A DNA stretch of 64,000 bases from Solen grandis. Its lineage: Eukaryota; Mollusca; Bivalvia; Adapedonta; Solenidae. Below the pieces are notes generated by a model. The model was not told the origin of the DNA and ran no database searches. It saw nothing but the letters and a program-made list of their open reading frames with translations. How positions within the stretch are numbered: position 1 is the first letter of the stretch; every line of letters begins with the position of its first letter. A program made the position numbers and the translations under genes. The DNA lies in assembly GCA_021229015.1 (NCBI GenBank), contig CM037782.1, positions 41,841,226-41,905,225 on the forward strand, read 5' to 3'. This document shows positions 21,932-33,539 of the stretch, in pieces.

Positions 21932-23973
21932 TTACATGTGCTCTTTGTTATACTCCCACGTGACCTTCTTAGATTTTTCAACTAGTTCCTTTGATGGCTC
22001 AAACTTGTGTGATGGCTCCATATTATTCAATTTGACAGTCAAAATTGAACTTAGAAAACCATCAGATTTTAATGATGCTCTAAAGTCTGTCTTGTTCTTT
22101 CTCACCATACTAAACACACGCTCTTCTTCTGCATTGCTGTGAGGTAGAAGGAACACAACAACAGCTACTCTGAACAGAAGTGGTAGATTATGCCTCACAT
22201 AAAGTCCCCACAGCATGTCTATTCTCACAGATTCCCTCTCTGTACCATCTGTATATTTCTCAACAATTGTGACTTTGGACATAATGTCATCACCAGGGTC
22301 ATCCATCAACTGATAGTCTAAACTGCTCCAACAGAGAATCCATCTCTCTTGTCACTGAACTCAAGTACTTTGGGGAACTTGTTAACAAAGAATTCTACTG
22401 AATCAAATGAGGCATCTATTCTCTTGTCAAAGTTGACAAACTTTGCATGCATGAGATACTGGTCATTGAATGGGAATTTTTCAATAATGTAGATGGTGCA
22501 GTCAATGTAGAATTGCAGAGCAGCTTGGAGAAACTGTGTAGCTTTAGTTTCTGCAACATCTCCATCTGCAACTAACTTTCTTAATTTCTGACAAAACCAA
22601 CCTGAATTTCTTCTAAACTCTGAAAAACATCTGGATTTGTAAGGTCAACATCAAGCAATGAGTCAACGTTCTTCAGTACAGAAACTTTCACAAACTTTGC
22701 CAGCAAATACCTCAGAAAGTTTTGCATTTGCTCATCTAGCAAATGAGCACATGGTTCTTCTCTTTGGAGGAACTGATTAAATGTTCCAAATTTCTCGAGA
22801 GCAAACTGATAAAACAGCAAATACACCTCCAAAAGCTTGTTTTCAAAGCAAATTTTCAACCGTTTATACCTGGCTTGCTTTTCATTGCCAGACAAGAAGT
22901 AGCTCCGTAAGGGCTCATACATTCTAAGAATACGTGTTACTGCAGTTTCTAAGCTCAACCACCGAGTAGAAACATGTTTCAAAACTTGAGTGTATTGCTG
23001 GTCACAGAATGTGCAAAATTCATTGAGCTCATTTTTGCGTTTTGTGCTTTTATCAAACCAGTAGAAAACGTCAATGACCAGTTCCTCAACATCAAAATTC
23101 AACAACCCTGTGAAAGATTTACCACCTTTCTGTGCAGCATTATGTGCCATGTGACAGGGGCAACCCATGAAATAAACGTCCTCATTCTTGTCCACTACCC
23201 TTGTTCTTATTGAGTTTTTCTTGCCCATGTTAACAGATGCATTATCTACTGAAAATGCCACACAGTTTGACCATGGAATGTTACTCTGGTGTAAGACTGC
23301 ATCAATCTTTTCAAAAATCGCAGCTGCAGTGGCCCCTGAGGTTGTACACATGTCCAGAAAGTTAGAGGTTACCATATTTCGGTTCACATCAAAAATCTTC
23401 ACAGTAACTGGATTCTGAGTCATTACTTCCATCAGTAGCTAGTGTGTAGGGACAGGACTTCATGTGATCTACTAGTTCTCTGTGAAAACTAGGTCCAAGA
23501 GCTCCATTAAGAATGCAAAACGTTTTTATTCTAGCACACTGGTAGTTCTTAGCGATCTCAGAATCGGGAAACATGCTTTTAAAAAGCGGCCCAACTTTAT
23601 CAGAAACAGCTATAGGCAGATTGTTCTCAACTTTAAAATTTGTCATCAAAACTTCGGCACGGGAAACTTTATAAGTAATTGGGTCATTAACTGGACGAAA
23701 ATTTATTTGTGGCTGTCTTCTTAGTGACGCCGCTTTGTCCACGTGCTTTTTGCTTGCCGTGTGCCTTTTCACGTCGGCTTCAGCCTGGTGAGAGCAACTT
23801 ACTTCCTTCGAACATACAGTGCATAAAAAACACCCCGGTGTTTTACCGGCTCGGACGGGGTATTTAACCTCCCAGCTTGAGTCATAAGTACTTTTATTCA
23901 CGGCCGCTCCTGCTAATTTTCTTGATTTTGGCTTCTTTACAGGAGACTGGTTTGTTTTGGATGATCCCTCCAT
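21932..23973 (-). pseudogene. hAT transposase, ZNF862-like, three frameshifts
   Basis: ATG at 23973. Residues 48-77 hold a BED/TTF-type zinc finger (C51-x2-C54 ... H71-x5-H77). The catalytic region follows: LATDGSND (first Asp), then SVDNASVNMG (second Asp) and GCPCHMAHNAAQKGG. The C-terminal dimerisation block has HSNAEEERVFSMVRKNKTDF (catalytic Glu), ending YNKEHM. Frame changes are needed near 23415 (after GSND), near 22585 (before QKLRKLVADGD) and near 22325 (before LDYQLMDDPGDD). Otherwise there are no stops across about 680 codons, so decay is recent, or the shifts are sequencing errors, or the gene is spliced. Function in the family: DDE cut-and-paste transposition. Confidence 0.88.
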
Positions 23974-24373
23974 TGTAACTTTAAAAAGGACCGGCAGCGG
24001 CTTTCGATACTGTACAGTGTGAAGTGTAACCCGCGCTTATGTGTACTCGCTACCGATTAAAATGCTTGGGACACCCGAGTAATAATTATTGGGTTTTCAA
24101 TTGAACACGTCCGACGGTGATAGCGTAATTTTTCATATTTTATGTATACCACACGCGATAATCGGCCGTAATTCGATCGTATTCGTTCTTATGATTGCCG
24201 AATAATTTAAAACATATGATTTATATTTTCTAAATTTTCTTTTTCTATGCATTTATATTTTTTCCTTCTGTTCATTTGAAAATGCGTGTGCTTAACTGAT
24301 CTAGGCGTGTGAGCGTGATTCAGGTACAAAATGCGTGTGACACACGCGCAATGCGTGTGACTTGACAGGTATG

Positions 24374-24700
24374 CACACGAGAAATGATGATGATTTATAC
24401 GAGATTTCTAACCATAGTCATTGGACAGTTGTTATTGCAAGATCAAATCTACGTATTGCATGTGCACTGTTCTTAACATATATAGCCACGCCTCAAGCAT
24501 GAAAGGACACATCCCTCCTGCAAAGAGTAAATCAGACCATTCGTTAAGCAATACATTATCATCTATCTGGTTACCTAAATGAGTTTCTGAAAAACATAAA
24601 ATATCAAAATCACTAAAGTGGTGAAAATAAACTCAGTTTATTCCGTATACTGCTAATATTAAGATGTATAAGACTGATTGCCCCAGAGGTGACATCACCG
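24374..24700 (-). pseudogene. LINE ORF2, endonuclease N-terminal part
   Basis: SLIHLNISSIRNKLSLF then FSDFDILCFSETHLGNQID is the start of an APE-type endonuclease (the family's catalytic Asn and Glu lie in LNI and ETHL). It breaks at the hAT element. ORF1 ends 22 bp upstream at 24722. Confidence 0.88.
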
Positions 24701-24721
24701 ACAAACGAATAATCAGGGTAA

Positions 24722-25572
24722 TTACTGAAATGTGTCGATGTCTCTCTCAGAGTTAATCAAGTGGCGTGAACCGCCGTTGCTTTTGATGAAAATACGACCA
24801 TCAAATGACCATGTGCTGGTAGCCTTACTGTCTTTCACTAGTTGTCTGGCAGATCGCAGAAGTGATGCGCGATAACGAGTTAAATCTTCATTGATGTACA
24901 CACCACTGTAATCTGCACTTTTCTTAAGGTGCGTTTTACCAATGAAAAGGGCTGCACGAGAACGGTAGGAGACGAACTTAACTGTTATGTCTGACGGATG
25001 AGATTTGCTAGTAGATCTTGGTTTTCTCGGAGGAATCCTGTGTGACCTATCTATATCAGACAATGAAAACTTGACGTCACAGGCACGGGCTACATTTAGT
25101 ACAAACTCATCGGTAGATTCCTCTGAAGCTTCTGTTACGCCAGAAATATGTAAACAGGACCTGCGTGAATATTGTTTGCTGTATCAATCTTAGAGAGGTA
25201 CTTTGTTTATGGACTTAAAGTTCATGTACTCTGTGGTTAGTTGCTGAATTTGTTCATTTAAACGTTTGTTTTCAGATTCAATGGTAGTCATTCGTTCATT
25301 CACGAATCAGTTATTATCTCCGCCACAATTTGGCTATTGACGTTTCGCTAACTTTGATATGTTCTGAGATGTTTTTTTCAGTTGATCAGTTATCTCAACC
25401 ATCACAGATTGTATGATGTGTTCATAATCAACGTCATATTTGGTCTGCTTTGAAAGTTTAGGTTCATCCTTTTGGGCTTTTTTTTTTCCGTTGTTTGTGA
25501 CATATTGGAACCTGGACTTGGGGTACTATTGTTAGATTAACCTCGTTTACTAGTCACAGGTGCACTGGCCAT
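24722..25572 (-). pseudogene. LINE ORF1 (coiled coil, RRM, C-terminal domain)
   Basis: ATG at 25572 (MASAPVTSKRG). Degenerate coiled coil with TTIESENKRLNEQIQQLTTE; RRM-type part with QYSRRSCLHISGVTEASEES; then an open C-terminal block with SLSDIDRSHRIPPRKPRS, YRSRAALFIGKTHLKK, GVYINEDLTRYRASLL and WSFDGRIFIKSNGG. ORF1 proteins of this type are RNA-binding chaperones of the retrotransposon particle. The 5' half has stops and frame changes; the last 113 codons are open. Confidence 0.88.
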
Positions 25573-26091
25573 TTAGTGAATGAAAATTATTGATTAAGGT
25601 GTATGGCTGTCACGTGCAATGTCTAAAAAGGTGCACAGGTACACAATGGATATAATGTCGTGCACGGAAAAATTTAGAATCGGTTTAAATGATTTCCAAT
25701 AACAATGTTCTAAATAAAAGTTATCTCTTTTGGATTGTTTAACACTTACTGTATCATTCACCTGTACCAAATATCCATATTTTAACCACTAAAATCCTTC
25801 AAACATCTGAGGGGAAAAAAACAGAACAACTATCCCGACATGTTGTCACGTGACTTGCGGTACCATGTTGCACGTTCCGCAACGGTGCAGCTTTACAAAT
25901 ATCGGGTAGCCAGTTCGTAAGGTCAGCCTTTGAAGTGAACGCAAACACTAAGACTTCATCTGCTGTAGCGGCGTATGCCGCTTACTAAACGGGGACCGGC
26001 GCACCGCTTCAATCATCGTTTTTGTGCCGGTATTAGAACACGCCGTAACCCAAATGGACCGGTTGATATTGGGCGGCAAACGGCTAACAAA

Positions 26092-26104
26092 TATGGCGGA
26101 CAAG
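26092..26104 (+). promoter_or_regulatory. YY1-like site in candidate LINE 5' UTR
   Basis: AAATATGGCGGAC fits the YY1 consensus (AANATGGCG). It lies in the relatively GC-rich 25850-26270 segment between two LINE ORF1s in opposite orientation. YY1-type sites mark the start of some LINE 5' UTRs. Assignment to the plus-strand element at 26717 is an inference. Confidence 0.3.
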
Positions 26105-26716
26105 GCCCGAAAAGTATTGAACAGATTTTATTTAGATATTGTACAATATTCCTGATTTGCTAAGCATTAATAAAAAACATACTTTAATATTTTATCAAAA
26201 GTCATCGTTCGTGGCTATTATTGTATCTGTCACTCTTTAAAAAGGCTTCGGATTCCGGTTCCGGTTATGGCAGGTTGATTTTTTCAGTGGTCGAAAACAT
26301 AATCAAATTGGAGTTATGAAGTTTAAAAATGAAAATTCATTTGAAAGGGATGTGAAGAATTTTGGGATTTTTTGTGACACTGTGTCGTGAAGGTGACCAT
26401 ATATACTTTATTATGTTCTGTTTATAATTCACTTTTTTATAATTCCTTTGCGAAGTTGTGTAAATCGTTACGCGCCATTGACCCTTTGTCCATAAATAGG
26501 TGTAGTGTGAATTGATTATCATCACGTAAAACCCGCGCACCATCCACGCCGGTTTTTTTTCCAGCTATACTACAGGCAATTACATACGTGTCTTCGTTTA
26601 AATGAGCGCTATTACACCCACCATTGGTGAAACTAAGAGGAAAATAATTTATCATTCCCTTTTGAAAATCTTGACTCAAAGAAAGCAAAGCAAACGTCAC
26701 TTCCCCACAGCCCAGC

Positions 26717-27347
26717 ATGTCTTCTATCAATGAACTGGAATGTGACCAAAATCTTAATCCTGATCTGATTTCTAATCAAGCCAACATTGTACATGTACTC
26801 AGCCAATCTGACCTGAAGAAGATTGGGGCCATGCTGGAAAAGACATTTGAAAAGTCGTTCGAATCCCGCATAAAACTACTTGTGTCTTCCGTTATCGACG
26901 AAGTTATGTCTCGATTTGGGGCCAGGATGACAGAGATCGAAAGTGAAAATGCTTTACTTCAAGCGTAGGATACAGGACCTTGAAAATAAAGCTGATTCTG
27001 CTGAAGAGTATAGCCGCAGAAACTGTATCCGTATCTCTGGGATCCCTGAAGACCCGACCGAAAGTACCGACCAGAAGGTGCTTGATCTTGCCAGCGCCTT
27101 ACAGGTCGACCTCTCCATTAACGAGATCGATAGAAGCCATCGTCTTGGGAAGAAGGCATTCGCTTCAGTTGCCGCCGCCAGAAGAAGCTCCCGTCTGAGA
27201 GATATTATTGTCAAATTCGCCACGTATAGGGCCAGGCAAAAGGTCTTCCTATCCAAATCAAAACTGAAACCTGGCCATCCTGGGGATTATATCAACGAGG
27301 ACTTCACCCGCACGCGCAATTCATCCTACATCTTTCTATTGAAATAA
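26717..27347 (+). pseudogene. Truncated LINE ORF1
   Basis: ATG at 26717 (MSSINELECD). The coiled-coil region ends ESENALLQ; a single-base frameshift near 26960 leads to RRIQDLENKADSAEEYSRRN, CIRISGIPEDPTESTDQKV, IDRSHRLGKKAF, IIVKFATYRARQKVFLSKSK and GDYINEDFTRTRN, then an unrelated end at 27347. Same ORF1 type as the minus-strand copy at 24722-25572 (shared IDRSHR and YINED.TR), so a related LINE, truncated within the ORF1 C-terminal domain. Confidence 0.88.
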
Positions 27348-27394
27348 AATATTGTTTAAGCTAAAAAGGCTAGTAAAAAGGGGGGAAATCTAGA

Positions 27395-27505
27395 GCTCAA
27401 GATTCGTCCTCACTGAGACTCACCACAAGTAAATACTTCAATGTGGTTACTTGTAAAATTCCGCAAGCAGATATTTACTGACGAGGATGAATCGAACACT
27501 ACACA
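27395..27505. repeat. Short inverted-repeat element (MITE-like)
   Basis: GATTCGTCCTCACTGA near the left end pairs imperfectly with TCGTCAGTAAATATCTG and GATTCATCCTC read from the right; the centre contains CAAGTAAATACTTC with GTTACTTG. Non-coding. Boundaries are approximate. Confidence 0.4.
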
Positions 27506-27915
27506 AAGATTCTCCCTATTTAAAAACTGATCATATAATATTGATATGAATTCCAAATTTTAAGTTTTCCGATAAGTTGACTTAGTTGAACTCTATATAT
27601 TACAAAATATTATGTTTCAGTTCCAGTTATTTTGGCAGGTGGACTTGTTACATGTGCCACGTTAAGGCGCCGCAAGACAGCATTGCAAGTCTGACTGCGC
27701 AGGAAATTTCAACACTGATTGCATTCCAAAGGTTCAAATGATTCCTCCGTTCGCCTCGTCACTGTTTAATATCTTTTAAATTGTACGTAAGCAGAGATAA
27801 CGGCGTGTGCCGCCACCTTGAAAATTGTCGTTCTCACTTCTTACACAAAAAGCTAACCATGTGACCGGCGTACACCCATTTTCAACTGGCGTATGCCTAT
27901 AGAAAGCAAATTAAG

Positions 27916-27918
<3 letters not shown>

Positions 27919-27959
<41 letters not shown>
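27919..27959. repeat. (AT)n microsatellite
   Basis: About 20 AT units. It opens the 5' part of an otherwise unrecognised frame at 27893-28279. Confidence 0.95.
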
Positions 27960-27960
<1 letters not shown>

Positions 27961-28325
27961 TTTACATAGTTCTGCTGTTGCAAACTTTATCGCATACTTG
28001 TCTGTGCATATCGATAAACGTAGGTACTTTGGTGTTTTGTCATCTACAACTTCCTTTACTGATCATATTATAATTGAACGTACCATAATGCATAATATAC
28101 GCGTACGCCGAATTGATAAAATATCCAAAATCTTTGTGGGTAGGGTAATCGAGTATTTGAATTATATTAGGAAATGGGATTTGGTCAACGTTCTACTAGG
28201 AGCTAGACACCCTTTTCTTGTAAATAATATACTGAAGGGCAAGTATGAAGACTTCTTGTTCTTCGGTATATCAATTTAATGTGGCACTCGTATTTTGTGT
28301 AATACATTCATATTTGTATGTATGT

Positions 28326-28347
28326 ACACACACACACACACACACAC

Positions 28348-28388
<41 letters not shown>
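28326..28388. repeat. (CA)n(TA)n compound microsatellite
   Basis: Twelve CA units followed by about 19 TA units; another interrupted TA run is at 28886-28918. Confidence 0.95.
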
Positions 28389-28389
<1 letters not shown>

Positions 28390-28886
28390 TTTATTTCCTC
28401 CAATATCGGAGAGCATTTTACATATACAAAAGTAACAGCATACACGTTTAATACATCAGTGAAAAATGTGACATATACATAAAACGTATACATTTTAAAC
28501 AACAAAAGACTATTGTGACTAGAGATGAAGAGAAAAAATAACAAAACAAAGTGCGCGAAAAAAGAAAAAGAAACAAAACCATTCTTATTTTTGGGAACAT
28601 TTCCGATAGGAAAAGAAAGAGCTTATAAATGGTTGTTATTTTTTTTACAAGTAATACACAACAGTTCATTAACAAAGTACTGGTCTGAAATGTAAATCAC
28701 AATACATATAAAGTAACAAGAATATGAATAAAGACGTGAGGCGTAACAAACACTTACGTTCAAAGAAGTCATAGGTATATAAATATGACGTTATGAGACA
28801 TATATCTTTTTACCTCATTATAGAAAAGTACAAAAATAAAACAATGAACTGAGAAATGCACTATACAAATGCAATATAAGTTTACA

Positions 28887-28917
<31 letters not shown>

Positions 28918-30153
28918 AGGACTTTTTTATGCAAACAATTTTTTTGTTTGGTTATGCCGAATGCAATAGGACCGTTTTAACCATTTGAATAATTAACAAG
29001 TTATTTCCATCTAATATGACAGCGTATCCTATAGCTTTTTAATGTAATACCTGTAACATACCATCTTCAGAGTGCTAAAATACTTTACCAGTCACAAGAT
29101 TTTGGCAGCTAGCTGATCTTACCTGTACCACAGGCGTTTGATAGTGTAGATAGGAATATATGACATCTTGAGGAATGATGAGTTGAAGGGAAATTTATAT
29201 AAGGCTATATTATCAATTTACAACACTGTTAAAGCCTGTGTTAGTTATAATAATAATATATTAGACTTTTTTCTTGTTTAAAAGGATTGAGACAGGGATG
29301 TAAAATAAATCCGATATTATTTGACAATAACATAAGGGGTGTTCAACTTTTTCCAGATTGAACAGGTTTTTTTCTTTTAATGTTTGCGGATAATACAGGT
29401 ACAATATTTGGCCATAACATCAGTTGAATACTTTAAAGAGTTTTTGTGCAACAATAGACTAGATGTAAATATAGAAAAGTCAAAGGTTTTAGTTTTTAAA
29501 AAAGGTGGCACCATGTCTAGAAGAGAAAATGGACATACAATGGAAAAAATATTAGAAGTTGTAAATGGTTTCACATGTGTTGGCTAATATTTTACTAATA
29601 GGTTATCCTTATACAAAATGGCAGAATCTATGGCCGTGAAAGCAAAAAGAGTACTTGTACAGCTTCTCTCAACTTTCTCTGAATTATCCTGCATTCCAGT
29701 TAAAACACTTTTTAAAGTATCTGATACAATCTTATTATGAGGCTCGGAAATATAAGGGCCTGAAACAAATGCAGTGTATAGAAAGTGTACATATATTTGC
29801 GGGCCTGAAACAAATGCAGTGTATAGAAAGTGTACAATATTTGCGTGCAAGAGATTCTTAAACGTAAATGTTTCAGCTTGTAATAAGCAATTCTGGGATC
29901 CTTTGTATGTTAATACTTTTAAGAGGTGCATGAATTTTGGTTATTGAAGTAAGAAAACATCATTATAATAATATATTAGAATATATATTGGAAGCACAAG
30001 TGGTGTAAAATGAGAAATTGTTTTATTCAGTTATACGTAACGAATAAAGGATCAGTATATCCAAAATTGGTGATCAAATTGTATAGATAGCAGAAAATTG
30101 AGTACCTATAAAAATTTTAAGCATGAATTTAGTATCGAACCTATATAAGTATC

Positions 30154-30522
30154 ATGCATATTGGTAAATTTAGAAAATATTTTGCTTCTTTTAGGTTTTC
30201 AAGTCATAATCTATTGGTTGAACAATGTAGGCATCATAATATCCTGTTTGAAGATCGACTTTGTGTATATTGTGAGAGTAAATTGGAAGATGAGTTTCAT
30301 TTTATTCTAATTTGTCCATTTTATAATGAGGTCCGTTTTAGATATATAAGCAATATTCATGTATCAAATGCAGATTATATAAGCTTTTGTAATCTTATGT
30401 CAAACAAAGTTACTATACAAAATCTTGCAATATACATCTATTATGCATTTGAGAAAAGGACAGAATTCTTATATGGTAGACAGTATTTTGTTTTGTTTAT
30501 TGTCATAGCAAGTAATAACTAG
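30154..30522 (+). pseudogene. LINE ORF2 C-terminal domain, open
   Basis: An open block of about 120 codons with RLCVYCESKLEDEFHF-type Cys-x2-Cys...Glu-Asp-Glu-x-His then CPFYNEVRFRYI, and CNLMSNKVTIQNLAIYIYYA, ending TAA. This is the zinc-knuckle-like C-terminus typical of mollusc LINE ORF2 proteins. It is not a separate gene, although it is open on its own. Confidence 0.85.
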
Positions 30523-31249
30523 CTTATAAGCGGTGGTATTTTATTTCATTTTTTGTCTTAACGTTTTTAAATTTGAAATTGTATAAGTGTGCGCAAAGTA
30601 TGACTCTTTGTTTACTAACTTCCGATGTGGCAGATGCATAAAATGTGTAAAATATTAGTTTTGTTATATATTGATATGTCTGTGTAATACGTGCATATAC
30701 GCGAGAGTAAGATATGTTGCTCATTATGTAGCAGTGTAGGGATTTAAACTTCTTGCCATACATTAATATTTCTTGTAATTACATGTATGTATGTTTTTAC
30801 ACAAATGGAGTTGGAAATTTAAATCGTGTGTGTGTGTGTGTGTTGGTTTTGTTGCACATTGCATATCGTTATCTTTGTGTAATATATGCTTGTATGAGTG
30901 TGATAAATGTTGTTACATATTGTATAACACAGTTTTTTTTAATTTTCTCTTGCTTTATATTAACATCTATTTGTAATACATATGAGTATGTTATACAATA
31001 ATAATGCTGTAAATCTATTTTTACGCAGTTTGACTTCTCCGTTGTACTTTGAGAAAAAATGCTGCGCATGTCATACTGTTATATTTTATTAAACAAAACA
31101 ACATATTAAATGAATTTAAACCAACTGTGTCTTTACAATATTATCAAGTCTAGAAATAAGTAAATCTGTAAGGTTGTCATTTGTATTACATAGATTCTGT
31201 ATCCACTCCTTGCTATTGAATATGTTGTATATTGTGTAATAAATTTGTG

Positions 31250-31276
31250 TATAGGCCGGAGGCCTGATTATACAAT
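31250..31276 (+). terminator. LINE 3' end hairpin and poly(A) signal
   Basis: GGCCGGAGGCC can fold as a 4-bp stem with a 3-nt loop and is followed within 15 bases by AATAAA. In LINEs a conserved 3' structure can be recognised by the reverse transcriptase for template choice. Confidence 0.6.
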
Positions 31277-31284
31277 AAAATTAT

Positions 31285-33535
31285 CATATCGTACTGTCAA
31301 CTAATATACGTTAATGCGATCTGAGTGATGGGAATTAGTACGATGACATTCCCCAAATCATATTTTATTCCTATTAATTTCCCTAATAAGAACCCTACTA
31401 TTTTATTTTATAACAAATATAATAGTTTGTAATGGTTAAATTTGTTCCTCACCTTATACAGATTTTAAGTTCTTAAGGCCTAAAACTTTTAAGCATTATT
31501 GAGGAAATGCAGTTACGTCGACGTCAGTTACGACAATTACGAATAAATTAACGCTGTTTTGGGTTCCGCCTGCACCCAGCATACGTTAAGATAAGTACAT
31601 AAACATTTATTATACATTTCATGATTCGGTAAATTTAAACCGACAGAACATGAGCTTACGTTATTTTTGTCGGTTAACTTCATATTCAAAAAGAAATATG
31701 AATTAACACCCGTTCGGATTGTTTACAGCATATTAGACACTTTGGAAAACGCCAACAATTTACTTGAACCCTACTAAAAGAGCTCTGCGGTAGGTGAACC
31801 TGGGGATATTACCATCTTTATTAGATTAAACCTTCAGAGAAGCTCAACAAGAACACACCTTTATACTGCAGACTTAACTGTAAAAGTGAGACCATCTAAA
31901 TTAGTTGCACAAAATACTACCATTTTTATCGTTGATTATATATCAAAGGAAGGGGATCTGTCTGCGAGGCTCTAGAAAACCAGACTTATGTGCTATAAAG
32001 GTCTGGTCAAACCCGAACAGTAGCATCAACTATCTATTTATATATATGTTATAGATAATGAGTCGCTGTTTGCGCTTTAAGGTATATCGAAGGGTTGTTA
32101 TACACAAGATACATATTAAATACTGCCTTTAACACTTCCAAAATGTTGCAAATATTATCTATGCTCGTCTATTGTCGTCATCGTATTAAGTCTATTCTGT
32201 TTTATTATGACATGTGTCTATAAGAGATAATTACGTGGATATTTTACGTCGCTGAAAATGTTCTGCCTCGGAGAATAATCCAGACAAATTAATGGAACTC
32301 TTACAATGTAAAACGAATGCGCAGGTGCACGATTTCAGCGTGCAGAGAAACGACTAAAATGATTGGTTATTTTAAAATAACGATGTTATATTGTTCTAAA
32401 CATGAAAACGATACAAGACAAAACCATTACGGACACGTACAAACATAAAGATAACCAAAGGGAGAAGAATTCACCCAGTGATATGTGTTTATCGTTTTTA
32501 ATAATACACGCTTAAAATAAACTTTGCATAACTGCAAAGGTACTTTCTGATGCTTTTGATCCTGTGTGTGTGTCTTATTTGGTCTGTTATAAGATCTGGC
32601 GTTTGTTCAGTCCGATCTTTAAAAAGAAATAAGTGATGCAGGTACGTATGCCCTCGTGTTGTTGGGTAAGTAGGAAGGCCAATAAAAGAAAACAAACACA
32701 TTACTGCTGATAAATATTCACCGAAAATAGCCATTATCAAATATGTTAACTACTAATCTGGTTTGACCTTCGAGCAATTGATTAAAATATCGATAGTTGT
32801 CATCTACCAAGAACTTAAATTACCTATTTCGTTTAAGAAATGTGAGCTCAGAAGTCTTTAGGTATTGCTTGGAAAAGAAAATTGCATTCATGGTCACTGC
32901 GACAATGACCCTATGACCTTATGATCACAAATTTAAAGGAGGTCAACTAACAGTCGTTATTTTACCCATGAATAGGAGTATATTGAACAACAGGCTAATA
33001 GTGTATATGAGTACAGGCTTATAGTCTATGTGAGTCCTCTCCAACAGCCGTTCTAATTATCGATCTACTGATTTTGATCTTCACCTTCAAAATCACTAAA
33101 ACCTCGATATTTAACCTAGAGACCCCAAAACATGGCAAACCGACCAACTACAGACCAATCGACCAACGTTTACATAACAATATGCCCTTTCTTCTTCGAA
33201 GGGGGTAGAGCAGTTATTCAGTTAACTAGAGAGTCATTTTGGGCTTGGGGATACTTTCTTTGTTAAAGGGATGGATTTGTTTGATCAAATTTTGCAAAAC
33301 AAAAAATAATTACAAACCAGTCGTACTTTCCAAACCTGTTTAAATCAAGATGCTGCAAATGACTGATTATATCGTAAAAATATCAGAGGAAAACAATCAG
33401 ATATTAATAAAAAATTAAATTTAAAGTCAATAACAAATCACTATTAAGATACTAAGTAACTGCATTATCCGGAGATTGGCTCGTGAAATTGGAAAGCAGA
33501 ATAGTTCATTAAGCGCAAAACACATGTATAATAAA
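31285..33535. other. Intergenic; fragments of dispersed repeats
   Basis: No gene supported. 32880-33215 contains GACCCTATGACCTT, GATCTTCACCTTCAAAATCAC and CAATATGCCCTTTCTTCTTCG, then AAGGGGGTA, the signature of a bivalve dispersed repeat whose end is a CTTCTTCGAAG hairpin. Confidence 0.5.
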
Positions 33536-33539
33536 TAAA

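Larger units (their letters stand above)
21041..24373 (-). mobile_element. hAT DNA transposon inserted in the LINE endonuclease
   Basis: Thirteen-base terminal inverted repeats CATAGCTGTCAAG (21041-21053) and, read inward from the right, CATACCTGTCAAG (24373-24361). Eight-base flanks CACACACG (21033-21040) and CACACGAG (24374-24381) match at 6 of 8 positions, consistent with the 8-bp target duplication of hAT elements. The host LINE endonuclease reads ...(CTCGTGTG)CAGTATATAGG... across it. The element encodes a ZNF862-like transposase on the minus strand. A large inverted repeat lies in its 3' non-coding part. Confidence 0.88.
17300..25572 (-). mobile_element. Near-full-length non-LTR retrotransposon (LINE), split by two DNA transposons
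   Basis: On the minus strand the order is ORF1 (25572-24722), endonuclease start (about 24700-24374), hAT insertion (24373-21041), endonuclease end and reverse transcriptase (21040-20120), Tigger-like insertion (20117-18859), then the rest of the reverse transcriptase and C-terminus down to about 17770, and a 3' UTR to about 17300 containing GCAATAAAATATG. Recognisable motifs: FDILCFSETHL and MGDLNENI (endonuclease), NCPSNYRPISLLS, FCDISKAFDRVWH, CVPQGSVLGP and FADDSLLAF (RT), HKHLGLTFS, and a CEHCHVVENADHF Cys/His motif. Many stops and frameshifts make it inactive. Clade (Jockey/CR1/L1-like) not resolved. Confidence 0.93.
29128..31282 (+). mobile_element. 5'-truncated LINE with GGCCGGAGGCC 3' hairpin
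   Basis: Starts inside the RT domain (QAFDSVDRNIYDIL, YKAILSIYNTVKACVSY, GLRQGCKINPILF), continues through NRLDVNIEKSKVLVFKKGG and VVNGFTCVG, YKMAESMAVKAKRVLVQLL, to the C-terminal block at 30154-30522. The 3' UTR is about 750 bp and ends GGCCGGAGGCCTGATTATACAATAAAA, a hairpin then an AATAAA tail, which I recognise as a mollusc LINE 3' end. Stops and frameshifts throughout; a 45-bp tandem duplication at 29757-29845. Confidence 0.88.

Noticed and set aside
26437..26730. 97-codon minus-strand ORF
   Set aside because: Lies antisense to the start of a LINE ORF1 and its presumed 5' UTR; no splice or start evidence and no recognised motif.
27893..28279. Possible gene fragment (HNIRVRRIDKISKIFVGRVI...)
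   Set aside because: The 3' half looks slightly protein-like but has no start, splice site or motif I recognise, and the 5' half is an AT microsatellite.
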